This document shows, in pieces, positions 23,130-31,752 of a DNA stretch of 37,127 nt; position 1 is the first letter of the stretch, and each line of letters opens with the position of its first letter. Source of the DNA: Alphaproteobacteria bacterium (GTDB taxonomy: Bacteria; Pseudomonadota; Alphaproteobacteria; Sphingomonadales; Sphingomonadaceae); contig QBLU01000037.1 in NCBI GenBank assembly GCA_003241875.1, positions 1 to 37,127 on the forward strand, given 5' to 3'. Both the position numbers and the translations under genes were made by a program. The notes beneath the pieces are model-generated. The model ran no database searches, was not told where the DNA came from, and saw only the letters and a program-made list of their open reading frames with translations.

Positions 23130-24113
23130 CTATTTCTGCCCCGGAACGGAAACGCTGGTCTGGCCGCTATCGGCGGCGAGCGCATTCTTCATGTTGATGA
23201 TCGGCGGGATCAGCAGCACGGCCAGCATGGTCGGCAGCAGGAAAACCACGAGCGGGATCGACAGCAGCACCGGAATTCGGTGCGCCTTTTCCTCGGCGCG
23301 CATGCGGCGCGCCTCGCGCATTTCAGCGGCATAGACCTTCAGCGCCTGGCCGATGCTGGCGCCCAGCCGGTCGGACTGGACAACCAGGGTGACAAAGGCG
23401 CCGATCTCCGGGATGGCGGTGCGGCGAGCCAGGGTGCGCAGCGCGACTTCCCGCGTGCGGCCGGCGCGCAGTTCCAGCGAGACATTGGCAAACAGCCCCG
23501 CCAGCAGCGGGTGCGAGCCGACGATCTCGGTCCCGACCCGGCTGAAGGCGGCATCGATCCCGAGGCCGGCCTCGACGCAGACCAGCATGAGGTCGAGCGT
23601 GTCGGGAAAGCCGTTGAGGATTTCGTCACGGCGGCGTGAAGCACGCCCGTTGACGATGTAGTTCGGCAGATAGAGTCCTGCCACCGCGGAGCCGCCGAGG
23701 ATCATGTAAAGGTTCTGCGGGGACGGCCAATCGTTCATCAGCGCAATGACACCCAGGGCCAGCAGCGGCAGCAGCAACGTCAGCACGGTGCGCAACAGCA
23801 CAAAGGCGCGAGCCGCCCAGACCTGGTCGAACCCGGCCAGCATGAGCCGCTCGCTCAGCGCATCGCCATTGGAATCGGTCAGCGACAGACCGCGCCGTTC
23901 GACTTCCTGGACCATTTTGGCCCAGACCGACTGGGTCTGATCGGTCCGCAGGCTGCCGCTGCTGCTGCTGTTATTGGACGTCGGCGCCGTGGTCGACAGG
24001 CGCTCGGCGATGTCGACGCGGCGCCCGACCATGCTGCCGGCGGCCATCACGACCAGCACCACGGCAAAGAAGATCATTGCCATGATAATGAGGGTCATCG
24101 CATCGCCAGTCAT
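23130..24113 (-). CDS. tadC: TadC inner-membrane platform protein
   Basis: A 327-aa protein of the type II secretion F (GspF) family. It has an N-terminal helix, a cytoplasmic linker, helices near LLRTVLTLLLPLLALGVIAL and GGSAVAGLYLPNYIV, the conserved cytoplasmic GspF core (FPDTLDLMLVCVEAGLGIDAAFSRVG, RTREVALRTLARRTAIPEI, LVVQSDRLGASIGQALKVYA) and a C-terminal helix LSIPLVVFLLPTMLAVLLI. With TadB it forms the pilus motor platform driven by the CpaF ATPase. The start is ATG at 24113, 4 bp after the tadB stop; a second ATG five codons later is possible. Confidence 0.92.
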   Translation of the reverse strand: MTGDAMTLIIMAMIFFAVVLVVMAAGSMVGRRVDIAERLSTTAPTSNNSSSSGSLRTDQTQSVWAKMVQEVERRGLSLTDSNGDALSERLMLAGFDQVWAARAFVLLRTVLTLLLPLLALGVIALMNDWPSPQNLYMILGGSAVAGLYLPNYIVNGRASRRRDEILNGFPDTLDLMLVCVEAGLGIDAAFSRVGTEIVGSHPLLAGLFANVSLELRAGRTREVALRTLARRTAIPEIGAFVTLVVQSDRLGASIGQALKVYAAEMREARRMRAEEKAHRIPVLLSIPLVVFLLPTMLAVLLIPPIINMKNALAADSGQTSVSVPGQK

Positions 24114-24117
24114 CGCA

Positions 24118-25113
24118 TCAGACCTTGATTGCCACGATCTTGCGCATCAGCAGGATGCCGCACGTGTACATTGTCAGCACACCGATCACCGCCGGCAGGA
24201 ACCAGGGGTCCTCGACGACATCGAGATAGAAGGACGGGGTGCCGGCAAAGGTCATGATGAAGGCAAAGATCGGCAGGCCGCTCAGCATCATGCCGGTCAT
24301 CTTGCCTTCGCTGGCCAGTGCGCGGACCTTCAGCACCATCGACGCCCGGTCGCGGATCACCTGCGACAGGCCCTGCAGGATGTCGGCAAGGCTGCCGCCG
24401 GTTTCGGATTGGATCGCGACCGACACCACGAACATCTGGATATCCTGGGTCTGCACGCGATGGGCGAGGTTGGCGAGCGCGTCGCGCAAATTGTAGCCAT
24501 AGTTCATCTCGGCCACGACCAGCCCGAATTCGGACGAGATCGGGTCGGGAACCTCGGTCACCAGCAGTTCGAGCGCGCTGGTGACCGGATAACCGGCGCG
24601 CAGGCCACGCACGAAGATGTCGAGCGCGGTCGGGAACTGGGCTTCGAACAGCTTGATGCGCTTGGTGGCGCGCACGTTGATATACATGATCGGCAGCACG
24701 ACGCCGATGGCGACCGCAAAGATGACGATCAGCAGATAGGCGGCAAAGGATTGGATCTGCCCCGAAATGCCGCCGAGGATCGGGAACAGCACGCCGACCG
24801 TGACCGTCGTCGACCCCATGATGGTCAACAGCCGCGGCACGCTGGTTTTCATGCCGGCCTGGCTGAGCCGGTTCTCGAAATAGCGGAACAGCCCCGGCAG
24901 CAGCGACGCCGAGGCATTGGACGTGTCACGGCGCAGCGACGCGAGGATCTCGGAGTTGGTGGCACCGGCGGCGAGCAACTGCATGCGCTTGCTGACGCGC
25001 GACTGCGGGCCCTTCACGTCTCGCCAATAGATGAAGATGCCCTCGATCAGCAACACCACCGCCAGGAAGACGACGGCATAAAAGATCAGGGCGGGATCGA
25101 AATAGCTGCTCAT
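24118..25113 (-). CDS. tadB: TadB inner-membrane platform protein
   Basis: A 331-aa GspF-family protein with the same helix layout as TadC. Its core reads FPTALDIFVRGLRAGYPVTSALELL and QTQDIQMFVVSVAIQSETGGSLADILQGLSQVIRDR. TadB and TadC are paralogous halves of the pilus platform, and the order cpaF-tadB-tadC is the standard one. The start overlaps the cpaF stop (ATGA), giving tight coupling. Confidence 0.93.
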   Translation of the reverse strand: MSSYFDPALIFYAVVFLAVVLLIEGIFIYWRDVKGPQSRVSKRMQLLAAGATNSEILASLRRDTSNASASLLPGLFRYFENRLSQAGMKTSVPRLLTIMGSTTVTVGVLFPILGGISGQIQSFAAYLLIVIFAVAIGVVLPIMYINVRATKRIKLFEAQFPTALDIFVRGLRAGYPVTSALELLVTEVPDPISSEFGLVVAEMNYGYNLRDALANLAHRVQTQDIQMFVVSVAIQSETGGSLADILQGLSQVIRDRASMVLKVRALASEGKMTGMMLSGLPIFAFIMTFAGTPSFYLDVVEDPWFLPAVIGVLTMYTCGILLMRKIVAIKV

Positions 25114-26558
25114 GCCGGCGGCGTCTTTGCGCGATACGGGTCGAACAGGCTCGACGGCAGGTTGATGCCGCGGGCGTTCAGGACCTCCATGAACTTGGGA
25201 CGGATGCCCATCGGGCGCATCTCGCCAAGCACTTCGCCGTTCGGGCCGAGGCCCTCGCGGACGAACTTGAAGATCTCCTGCATCAGGATGATCTCGCCTT
25301 CCATGCCGGTCACCTCGGCGATGGATGTCAGCTTGCGGCGGCCGTCGCTGAGGCGCTCGAGCTGCAGCACGACATGGATGGCGGAGGCGATCTGGGCCCG
25401 CGCCGATTTAGGCGAGATGTCGATGCCGCTCATGCCGATCATCTGTTCGACGCGGCTCAACGCATCGCGCGGCGTGTTGGCGTGGACGGTAGTCATCGAG
25501 CCATCGTGGCCGGTGTTCATCGCCTGCAGCATGTCGAAGGCCTCGCCCGAGCGGATTTCACCCAGAATGACGCGGTCGGGCCGCATGCGCAGCGCATTCT
25601 TGACCAGGTCGCGCTGGTTGACCTCGCCGCGGCCTTCGATGTTCGCCGGCCGCGTTTCCAGGCGGACAACGTGGCGCTGCTGCAGCTGCAGCTCGGCCGA
25701 ATCCTCGATGGTCACGACACGTTCGTGCGAATCGATCGATGCCGACATGGCGTTCAGCATCGTCGTCTTGCCCGAACCGGTGCCGCCGGCGATCAGCACG
25801 TTGCGCCGGCTGGCGACGACGCCGCGCAGCACTTCGGCGCATGAAGCCGGCATCGAGCCGAGGCCGACCAGCTTGTCCATGTCGATCGGCGTCTTGGAGA
25901 ATTTGCGGATCGACAGCACTGGGCCATCGAGGGCCAGCGGCGGAATGATCGCATTGATGCGGCTGCCGTCGGCGAGCCGGGCATCGACCATCGGCGACGA
26001 TTCATCGACGCGCCGGCCGACCCGGCTGACCATCTTGCCGATGATGCGCAGCAGGTGCGCATCGTTGGCAAATCGGGTGCCGACCTCCTCGATCTTGCCG
26101 CGGCGTTCGATGAACACCATGGTCGCCGAATTGACCATGATGTCGGAAATCGTCGGGTCCTTCAGCAGCGGCTCGAGCGGCCCGAGGCCAAGCAGTTCGT
26201 CGAGGATGTCCTCTACCAGCTGGCGGCGCTCGGTCATGTTAAGCGCGTGATTGATCTCCTTCAGCATGTCGGTGACGATATCGCCGATATCGCGGCCGAC
26301 CTGCTCGCGGCTCATCGTTTCGAGCGCCGCGAGGTTGATGCGTTCGATCAGCTTCTGGTGGAGCGTGACCTTGAGCTCGGTGTAGCGGTCGAGCCGCTGG
26401 GTATCGATGGCCGCCGGCTTGGGCGGCGGTACCTTGACGACGGGCGCCGCTTCGGCTGCCGGAGCCGCGGACGGCTTTGGCGGCGGCGGCGCCGCGGTTG
26501 CGGTCGTGTCGATGCCGGTTGCGACCGCCGGCGTGCCGCGCTTGGTGGGCCAGATCAT
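25110..26558 (-). CDS. cpaF: CpaF/TadA pilus assembly ATPase
   Basis: A 482-aa secretion ATPase of the type II/IV family. A Pro/Ala-rich N-terminal tail (about 1-50) precedes the helical N-domain and the GLGPLEPLLKDPTISDIMVN segment, then Walker A GGTGSGKTT, the Asp box (VVTIEDSAELQL), Walker B region RPDRVILGEIRSGEAFDMLQAMNTGHDGSMTTVHAN, and the His box. It hexamerises under the TadB/TadC platform and powers Flp pilus polymerisation. The start overlaps the cpaE stop (ATGA). Confidence 0.95.
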   Translation of the reverse strand: MIWPTKRGTPAVATGIDTTATAAPPPPKPSAAPAAEAAPVVKVPPPKPAAIDTQRLDRYTELKVTLHQKLIERINLAALETMSREQVGRDIGDIVTDMLKEINHALNMTERRQLVEDILDELLGLGPLEPLLKDPTISDIMVNSATMVFIERRGKIEEVGTRFANDAHLLRIIGKMVSRVGRRVDESSPMVDARLADGSRINAIIPPLALDGPVLSIRKFSKTPIDMDKLVGLGSMPASCAEVLRGVVASRRNVLIAGGTGSGKTTMLNAMSASIDSHERVVTIEDSAELQLQQRHVVRLETRPANIEGRGEVNQRDLVKNALRMRPDRVILGEIRSGEAFDMLQAMNTGHDGSMTTVHANTPRDALSRVEQMIGMSGIDISPKSARAQIASAIHVVLQLERLSDGRRKLTSIAEVTGMEGEIILMQEIFKFVREGLGPNGEVLGEMRPMGIRPKFMEVLNARGINLPSSLFDPYRAKTPPA

Positions 26559-27763
26559 CGCGGCCCTGCCTGTTCGGCGCCGATCATCGAGCTCAGGTCG
26601 GCAACCATGGCGCGCATGTCCTTTTCGATGCGTGAGCGCACCTTGATGGATCCGATGGCCTTGCCTTCGTCGATCGCGGTGCTGATCGTCGGGTAATCGT
26701 TGGCGACTGGAAAGTTGACCTTGCGGCGCAGCACGGTCTCGGCCTGCGAAAGATCGGCCTTGCCGAACATCGGGGTGACGATGCGGTTGAGGACGAGCCG
26801 GACGCGGTCGCCGAGGTCATTGGCCTCAAGCACTTCGATCTGGCGTCGCGCCTGGTGCACGCCCGGCACGGTCAGACCGGCGATGAGGCAGATGGCATCG
26901 GATTTCTGCAGCGCGCTCAACGACCAGCTGATCCACGCGCCGGGCAGGTCGACAAGCACCACGTCATAGCATTGCGCGGCGAGATCGAGCAGGCGTTCGA
27001 CAAACTCCGGCGTCAACGCATCGAGCGGCATCATGTCCCGCGGGCTGGCGATCACGCTGAGGCCCGAGACATGCTTGTCGGCCACCGAACGCAGGAATTC
27101 GGCATCAAGCCGATCGCCGGCGTCAAGCAGGTCGGCCAGCGTCAGTTGCGGCTTGAGGTTGAGATAAAGTGCGGCATTGCCGAACTGCAGGTCGAGATCG
27201 ATGAGGCAGACGCTCTGTTTTTCGGCCCAGATCAAGGCGGCCTGGCTGGCGACGGCGGTGGTGCCGACCCCGCCGAGCGCGCCGACAAAGGTCAGGATGC
27301 GGCCGCCGCGCATGCGCGCCTGGGGCTGGACCTGGAGCATCTGGTGGCGACCGGTCTCGATCGCCTGGTGCAGCTCATCGGGCGTGAACGGGACCGGCAG
27401 GACATCGACAGCGTCTGACCGCAGGATCTTGCGGGTCAGCGCGACGGTGAGGCCATGGACCGCGGCGATGACCGGCAGGTGGTTGCGGTGCGCCTGGACG
27501 AAGCGCTCGAATTCCTCGAACTCGCGGGGATTTTCGGCATCGAACTGGGCAATCAGGACATCCGTTGCGCGCACCATCGGCCCGTTGCTGGCAAAGCCGG
27601 CCAGCGTGCCGGCAAAGATGCGTACCGATGTATCGGGCAATGCCAGTCGCGATTCATCGAGCAGCGCTGCCGTTTCGGGATCGAGCACGATCGTGACTCG
27701 CAGGGCCGGGCTTGCAGGCTCCAGCACCTTGTCAATGGCAGGCGTCGCGGTCCGACCTAACAC
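26555..27763 (-). CDS. cpaE: CpaE/TadZ pilus localisation protein (MinD/ParA-like)
   Basis: A 402-aa protein with an atypical receiver-like N-terminal domain and a C-terminal MinD/ParA-type domain. The P-loop reads GALGGVGTTAVASQAA, lacking the usual signature Lys as in many CpaE/TadZ proteins. SVCLIDLDLQFGNAALYL and VLVDLPGAW are the switch regions. CpaE/TadZ marks the cell pole for pilus assembly. The start is GTG at 27763 because GGAG lies 7 nt upstream and no ATG is available. A longer frame beginning at 27811 reads through this ribosome site. Confidence 0.88.
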   Translation of the reverse strand: MLGRTATPAIDKVLEPASPALRVTIVLDPETAALLDESRLALPDTSVRIFAGTLAGFASNGPMVRATDVLIAQFDAENPREFEEFERFVQAHRNHLPVIAAVHGLTVALTRKILRSDAVDVLPVPFTPDELHQAIETGRHQMLQVQPQARMRGGRILTFVGALGGVGTTAVASQAALIWAEKQSVCLIDLDLQFGNAALYLNLKPQLTLADLLDAGDRLDAEFLRSVADKHVSGLSVIASPRDMMPLDALTPEFVERLLDLAAQCYDVVLVDLPGAWISWSLSALQKSDAICLIAGLTVPGVHQARRQIEVLEANDLGDRVRLVLNRIVTPMFGKADLSQAETVLRRKVNFPVANDYPTISTAIDEGKAIGSIKVRSRIEKDMRAMVADLSSMIGAEQAGPR

Positions 27764-27814
27764 AATAGCTCTCCGATAAATCTCACCCGATTGGTAACAG
27801 CTGCTCGCCAAACG

Positions 27815-28081
27815 TCATTGAGGGGCACCGCCACCCATTGTGTTCCGGCTACCGGACGAATCCGGCTTTTTCACCGTTCCGGCCAGGTAGCGCTTGTAGG
27901 CCTCCGAGCTGTGATGCCCGTTGCCACCCTCGATGGGCACGCCGGCATATTGCGGCGTCATATTGACGGTTTGCACGGCGACATTGTTCTCGACAGCGTT
28001 GCCGAGTTCCATGGTCTGGGCGCACGCGCCGACCGCCAGCAGCGGCAGCAGCGCAAAGGCTTTCGTCATCCGCATGGTCAC
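27815..28081 (-). CDS. Small lipoprotein in the cpaD position
   Basis: An 88-aa (or 86-aa) predicted lipoprotein: basic start, hydrophobic core ALLPLLAVGAC with lipobox LAVGAC, then a short acidic to polar tail containing NNVAVQTVNMTPQYAGVPIEGG and YKRYLAGTVKKPD. It lies between the secretin gene and cpaE, where the CpaD lipoprotein is encoded in many tad loci, but it is less than half the usual CpaD length. The start is either GTG at 28081, overlapping the cpaC stop (GTGA), or ATG at 28075. It may act as a secretin pilot lipoprotein; this is inferred from position and lipidation only. Confidence 0.7.
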   Translation of the reverse strand: MTMRMTKAFALLPLLAVGACAQTMELGNAVENNVAVQTVNMTPQYAGVPIEGGNGHHSSEAYKRYLAGTVKKPDSSGSRNTMGGGAPQ

Positions 28082-29559
28082 CTCACGATATGGCCGAAGT
28101 CGCCGGCGACGCCGCCCGGCCGGGGGCTGCCGGTCGCCGGCCCGATGGTCCGTTGCGGCACGCCGACCTCGCTCTTGCCGTTGACGAAGGCATCGACGTC
28201 ACTCGGTTCGAGGACACGATCGGTCGGCAAGGCCAGCGCGCCGGGCGCAACCGGGCGTACGATGCGTGGCGTGACGATGATCACCAGCTCGGTTTCATTC
28301 TTGCGGAACTGGGTCGACCGGAACAGCAGCCCGATGATCGGCACCTTGCCGAGCAGCGGCACCGCGCTGATGGTGTCGGCAAAGTTGGACTGGATCAGCC
28401 CTGCGATCGCCAGCGATTCACCATCGCGCAGTTCGAGCGTAGTGCGCGCCCGGCGTGTGCGGAGACCCGGCACCGTCAGGGCGCCGACGGTGATGCCGGC
28501 CGCACGGTCGAGCTCGCTGACCTCCGGGGCGACAATGAGGTTGATCAGGCCGTCCTCGAGGACCGTCGGCGTGAACGCCAGGCTGACGCCGAACTGCTTG
28601 AATTCATAGGTGACCTGGCCGGCCTGGGACAATTGCGACGGCACCGGGAATTCGCCGCCGGCGAGGAAGCTCGACGTTTCACCGGACAGTGCCATCAGAT
28701 TGGGCTGGGCAAGCGTACGCACCAGGCCCTTCTGCTCGAGGGCGTCGATCTGGAACGAAATTCCACCCGGGAAGGAGAAGCCCGCGCTGAAATTGCCGAC
28801 GCCGCTGCCGGGCGCAAAGATCTGGCCGCTGCCCGTGCCGTTGAAGAACGACACGTTATTGATGCCGAGCTGCTTGACCGTCGAACGCGACATTTCTGCG
28901 AAGCGGACTTCGAGCAGGACCTGCTGCGGCGATCCCACCGACAACAGGTTGACGGTCTTTTTCGGGGCGTATGTCTCGGCAATCGTCATGGCGCGGTCTG
29001 CCGCGGCGGCGCTGCTCACCTTGCCCTCGAGCACCAGATTGTCGTTCGACGTCACGACGCCGATCGATTCGGTCGGCAGCAGCTCGGCGAGCTTGCGCTT
29101 CAGGCCCTGGGCGTCAGGTCCGACGACGACATCGATGACAGCAAGGATACTGCCGCGCCGGTCGATCAGCGTGACGTTGGTCGAGCCGATCGACTTGCCG
29201 AGAACATAGACCGAGTTCTGCGACACCGGCACGACATCGGCAATATCGGCGTTGCCGACGATCGCCTTGGCAAGGGCACGGTCGACGCGCAGCGTCTGCG
29301 ACTTGTTGATCGGTACCTGCATCACGGCGCCGGTCCGGGCATCGATCGCGTTGCCATAGTTGATCGGCGCTTCGACCGGTTGCGGCCGCGGCGCCGGCCG
29401 GCCCCGGGCCGGCCTGGCGTCGGCGGGGTCGCCCCCCAGCAGCAGGATGACGGCTGCGGCGCCCAACAGGCCCCAGCGCTGCGTCAGGGCGGTCGCCACG
29501 GCGAGGCGTGCGACCAGCGGAGAATTCCAATGCACGGTCAAGTTGCTCATGTCGATCAT
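28078..29559 (-). CDS. cpaC: CpaC/RcpA outer-membrane secretin
   Basis: A 493-aa secretin. After an unusually long N-terminal leader with a hydrophobic stretch (LLGAAAVILLLGG) come the pilus-associated N-domain (VPINKSQTLRVDRALAKAIVGNADIADV), a BON-like segment, and the secretin domain ending in LLGKVPIIGLLFRSTQFRKNETELVIIVTPRIV. It forms the outer-membrane pore for the Flp pilus. The start overlaps the cpaB stop (ATGA). Confidence 0.93.
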   Translation of the reverse strand: MIDMSNLTVHWNSPLVARLAVATALTQRWGLLGAAAVILLLGGDPADARPARGRPAPRPQPVEAPINYGNAIDARTGAVMQVPINKSQTLRVDRALAKAIVGNADIADVVPVSQNSVYVLGKSIGSTNVTLIDRRGSILAVIDVVVGPDAQGLKRKLAELLPTESIGVVTSNDNLVLEGKVSSAAAADRAMTIAETYAPKKTVNLLSVGSPQQVLLEVRFAEMSRSTVKQLGINNVSFFNGTGSGQIFAPGSGVGNFSAGFSFPGGISFQIDALEQKGLVRTLAQPNLMALSGETSSFLAGGEFPVPSQLSQAGQVTYEFKQFGVSLAFTPTVLEDGLINLIVAPEVSELDRAAGITVGALTVPGLRTRRARTTLELRDGESLAIAGLIQSNFADTISAVPLLGKVPIIGLLFRSTQFRKNETELVIIVTPRIVRPVAPGALALPTDRVLEPSDVDAFVNGKSEVGVPQRTIGPATGSPRPGGVAGDFGHIVR

Positions 29560-30437
29560 GACCCCGAAGGCACGGAATAGCGGGTGGAAGTGGCGCCGCG
29601 GAAGACTTCCATCGACGGACCCGACGGGCGCGGTGCGGCCACGGGACCGGCGGCAGGGCCGGCGGGCGCCGCTGCCGGTGCGGCCGCCGCCTGGCGCTTC
29701 AGCACGCGCGTCACGGTGCCGTCGTTCAGGTCGAAGATCTGGGCCGTTTCGAGCCGCAGCCGGCTTTCGTCACCGATGTTGCGCAGGGTGAGCGAAAGGC
29801 TGCCGACACTCTGCGCCAGCGCCAGCTTCTGGGCCTGCAGGGGTGTCACCTCGATGGTGGCAGTGCGGGTGATCTCGGGCTTGTCCTTGCCGACATTGCT
29901 GTCCTGGCCGACGGCGAGAACGCGAACATTCTGCATCAGCACATCGGTGTAGGGCAGGCTGTCGCCGTCCGCCGGACGGGTCAGGAAGACATCGACGCGA
30001 TCGCCCGGCGCCACGAAGCCGCCGGCGGCCGACGATTCGGAAATCGGGACCGAGGCCGCCCGCATCGTCGGACCGAGCAAGGTCGAGGCACTGAGCCGAC
30101 TGACCTTGCCGGACAGCGCACTGACGGTGACGAGTTCGTTGGTATCGATGGCGCGCAGCGCGACCTTGTCATTGTCGCCGACGGCCTCGACGATGCGCTG
30201 GAAGGTGCCGGGCGGCAGCGCCGCCGCCGGGAACTCCACGACCTTCAGCTTTTCAGCCGTAATTTTTTCGCCAAAGACGAACGGCGCGGAGGCGACGACG
30301 GCGGAGACGGTCTGCACCGCCACGCCGCCGGCCGGTTGCTTGCTGGGGTCAGGCAGCAGGAACATCCGCGCCAGGAAGACCGCAAGCATGCCGAGCACGA
30401 CGGCGGCGACGAGCATCATGATCGATGATCTACGCAT
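29556..30437 (-). CDS. cpaB: CpaB/RcpC pilus assembly protein
   Basis: A 293-aa protein with one N-terminal helix (MMLVAAVVLGMLAVFLARMFLL), a SAF-type beta-clip domain (VFGEKITAEKLKVVEFPAAALPPGTF) and the RcpC/CpaB domain (APGDRVDVFL, TRTATIEVTPLQAQKLALAQSVGSLSLTLRN). The C-terminus is an Ala/Pro-rich tail. CpaB is a periplasmic partner of the secretin. The start at 30437 is chosen over 30479 because the anchor helix follows directly and GGGAACG precedes it. Confidence 0.9.
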   Translation of the reverse strand: MRRSSIMMLVAAVVLGMLAVFLARMFLLPDPSKQPAGGVAVQTVSAVVASAPFVFGEKITAEKLKVVEFPAAALPPGTFQRIVEAVGDNDKVALRAIDTNELVTVSALSGKVSRLSASTLLGPTMRAASVPISESSAAGGFVAPGDRVDVFLTRPADGDSLPYTDVLMQNVRVLAVGQDSNVGKDKPEITRTATIEVTPLQAQKLALAQSVGSLSLTLRNIGDESRLRLETAQIFDLNDGTVTRVLKRQAAAAPAAAPAGPAAGPVAAPRPSGPSMEVFRGATSTRYSVPSGS

Positions 30438-30805
30438 CGTACGTTCCCATGATAGCGGATCGGGCAGGAGCAGACGCATCGGAACTCACTACGACCCCGC
30501 GCGCCGAAGCTTGCGCCGCCGTGCAGCTGGTGCTGCGACCTGGCCCGATCCGTGTTTCGGCTCCCCAAGGAGCGCAGCCTGTCGGGCCATGTGGTTGCGG
30601 TTCAATAATGATCTTTACTCCGTGGCAGTTGCTTGCGAGATCGGGTTCGATCCAACGCGCACCCTGCACGCCCCTCCGAGAAAAGCTCTAATACTATATT
30701 AACTTATCGGATATTCTTAAACATCCGTGTCAGTTTAGGCGAAGCGACGGGATACTGACCGTCATTGCGCACCGGCGGTTGTCGCCGGTCCATCGACGGC
30801 ATCGA
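30438..30805 (-). promoter_or_regulatory. Spacer between flp and cpaB with a possible cpaB promoter and hairpin
   Basis: A 368-bp spacer without a supported gene. On the minus strand an AT-rich patch holds TTTAAG (30721-30716), 17 bp, and TATAGT (30698-30693), an acceptable -35/-10 pair. This would give cpaB a leader of about 250 nt. A 6-bp GC hairpin, CCGGCG/CGCCGG, at 30772-30788 lies 17 nt after the flp stop. A 79-codon frame inside the leader overlaps the cpaB start but lacks coding bias. Confidence 0.4.
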
Positions 30806-30976
30806 TCAGCTTGCGTTCGAAATGCGGGTGCCGGCGGCACTCAGCCGGTCGTTCACCGTCGTTCCGAGGCGCTGGCCACCGGCAATGATCGCAATGCAGA
30901 TCAAGGCCAGAAGCAGCGCATATTCCGACGAGCTCGCCCCCCGGCGTTCATTCCAAAAGCTATGGATGAATGTCAT
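30806..30976 (-). CDS. Flp/Fap-type pilin (second copy)
   Basis: A 56-aa class IVb pilin. The short basic leader ends RRG/ASSSEYALLLALICIAIIAGG: cleavage after G13, with the conserved Glu-Tyr at positions +5/+6 of the mature chain. The C-terminus is LGTTVNDRLSAAGTRISNAS. It is cut by the prepilin peptidase at the far end of the operon and polymerised into thin adhesive Flp pili. The frame extends upstream to 31126, but protein-like sequence begins at 30976, preceded by a GGGGGC site. It lies 203 bp downstream of a paralogue. Confidence 0.9.
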   Translation of the reverse strand: MTFIHSFWNERRGASSSEYALLLALICIAIIAGGQRLGTTVNDRLSAAGTRISNAS

Positions 30977-31139
30977 TGTATATTGCCCCCGCGTGCCGTG
31001 CTTACAGCCATCGAACGTCGCGTCGGCCTTCACGATCCGGTTGGCAGGCCCCCTGTTCGGCGATCGCCGTGAGCTTGCGTCAGCGCGTTGGTCTTGTCCG
31101 TTCTCAGGCTGGTCGCCGGCGAACAACGCCGCAATGGTT

Positions 31140-31171
31140 GGGGCCCGCGACTGTTACCAGCCGCGGGCCCC
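31140..31171 (-). other. Strong intercistronic stem-loop after the first flp gene
   Basis: Perfect 10-bp inverted repeat GGGGCCCGCG / CGCGGGCCCC with a 12-nt loop (31150-31161). On the minus strand it starts 8 nt after the stop of the first flp gene and is not followed by a U-run. It probably protects the flp mRNA 3' end or attenuates read-through, so that the major pilin exceeds the assembly proteins. Confidence 0.72.
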
Positions 31172-31179
31172 GCACATCA

Positions 31180-31353
31180 TTACGAAGCGTTCGAGATCGT
31201 GCTTGCGGTCGCGGACAGACGAAGATTGATCTGGTTACCCAGACGGCTGGCGCCGGCGATGATGGCGACGCCGACGAGCGCGATGATCAGCGCATATTCG
31301 GCGGCCGAGGCGCCCGAGGTATTCTTCTTCAGATTGCGGAAATTCTTGATCAT
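31180..31353 (-). CDS. Flp/Fap-type pilin (first copy)
   Basis: A 57-aa class IVb pilin starting MIKNFRNLKKNTSG/ASAAEYAL, with cleavage after G14 and the conserved EY. The hydrophobic helix is IIALVGVAIIAGASRLG and the tail is NLRLSATASTISNAS, nearly identical at its end to the other copy (RISNAS / TISNAS). The ribosome site AGGG lies 2 nt upstream. The position as first gene and the hairpin behind it suggest that this is the major pilin. Confidence 0.9.
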   Translation of the reverse strand: MIKNFRNLKKNTSGASAAEYALIIALVGVAIIAGASRLGNQINLRLSATASTISNAS

Positions 31354-31752
31354 AGCCCTGTTCCCTCTGTTGTCGGCGTGATGCCGGATGATGCCTAGCG
31401 ACCCGGACGACTCCGGATAACGAGACAAGGACCGCCGATGTTTAGGGAGGATTGAATGAACAGCTCACGCCCCCCCGAGCGACAACCCTTAAGGCTCAAT
31501 AACAAACCAAATAAAAAGACACAACATTAAAAGGAGGTTGAGCCCGACAGTTCACAATCGACGTTACCTCGTGGCATCTCTCGCGCCCTCATATTAACTG
31601 TATGAAACGCCATGTAGGAACTTGATACCATTCAATATTCTTTAGCCGAGTGACGGCCTAGAAACGACAAGCGTTAAGGCGCTTGAGACGCTGTCGAGTT
31701 TGCAATCGGAGGCGCGAATCGCGCCGAATCGGGTGTCGACGGGATGCCGTTG
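31354..31752. promoter_or_regulatory. Spacer upstream of flp and downstream of galE
   Basis: About 400 bp without a gene, less GC-rich than its surroundings. A weak minus-strand promoter candidate is TTGTGT (31524-31519), 17 bp, TATTGA (31501-31496). A TAACGA half-site (31418-31423) and a GANTC site (31409-31413) echo those upstream of tadE. A 6-bp hairpin GGCGCG/CGCGCC (31711-31725) lies 27 nt after the galE stop and may weakly terminate galE. Confidence 0.35.

Noticed and set aside
23974-26250. Very long plus-strand frame opposite tadC, tadB and cpaF
   Set aside because: It is the antisense shadow of high-GC genes with clear domain matches; its translation is rich in Arg, Ser and His without any fold.
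27250-27290. Loss of the P-loop Lys in CpaE as a sign of inactivation
   Set aside because: Many CpaE/TadZ proteins have this altered P-loop, so it is not evidence of a broken gene.
28090-29580. Long plus-strand frame opposite the secretin gene
   Set aside because: Antisense shadow of cpaC with no recognisable domain.
30430-30669. A 79-codon leader frame overlapping the cpaB start, with GGAGG before a GTG
   Set aside because: Hand count gives only about 60-65% G/C at third positions, below the neighbouring genes, and no recognisable motif; kept only as leader sequence.
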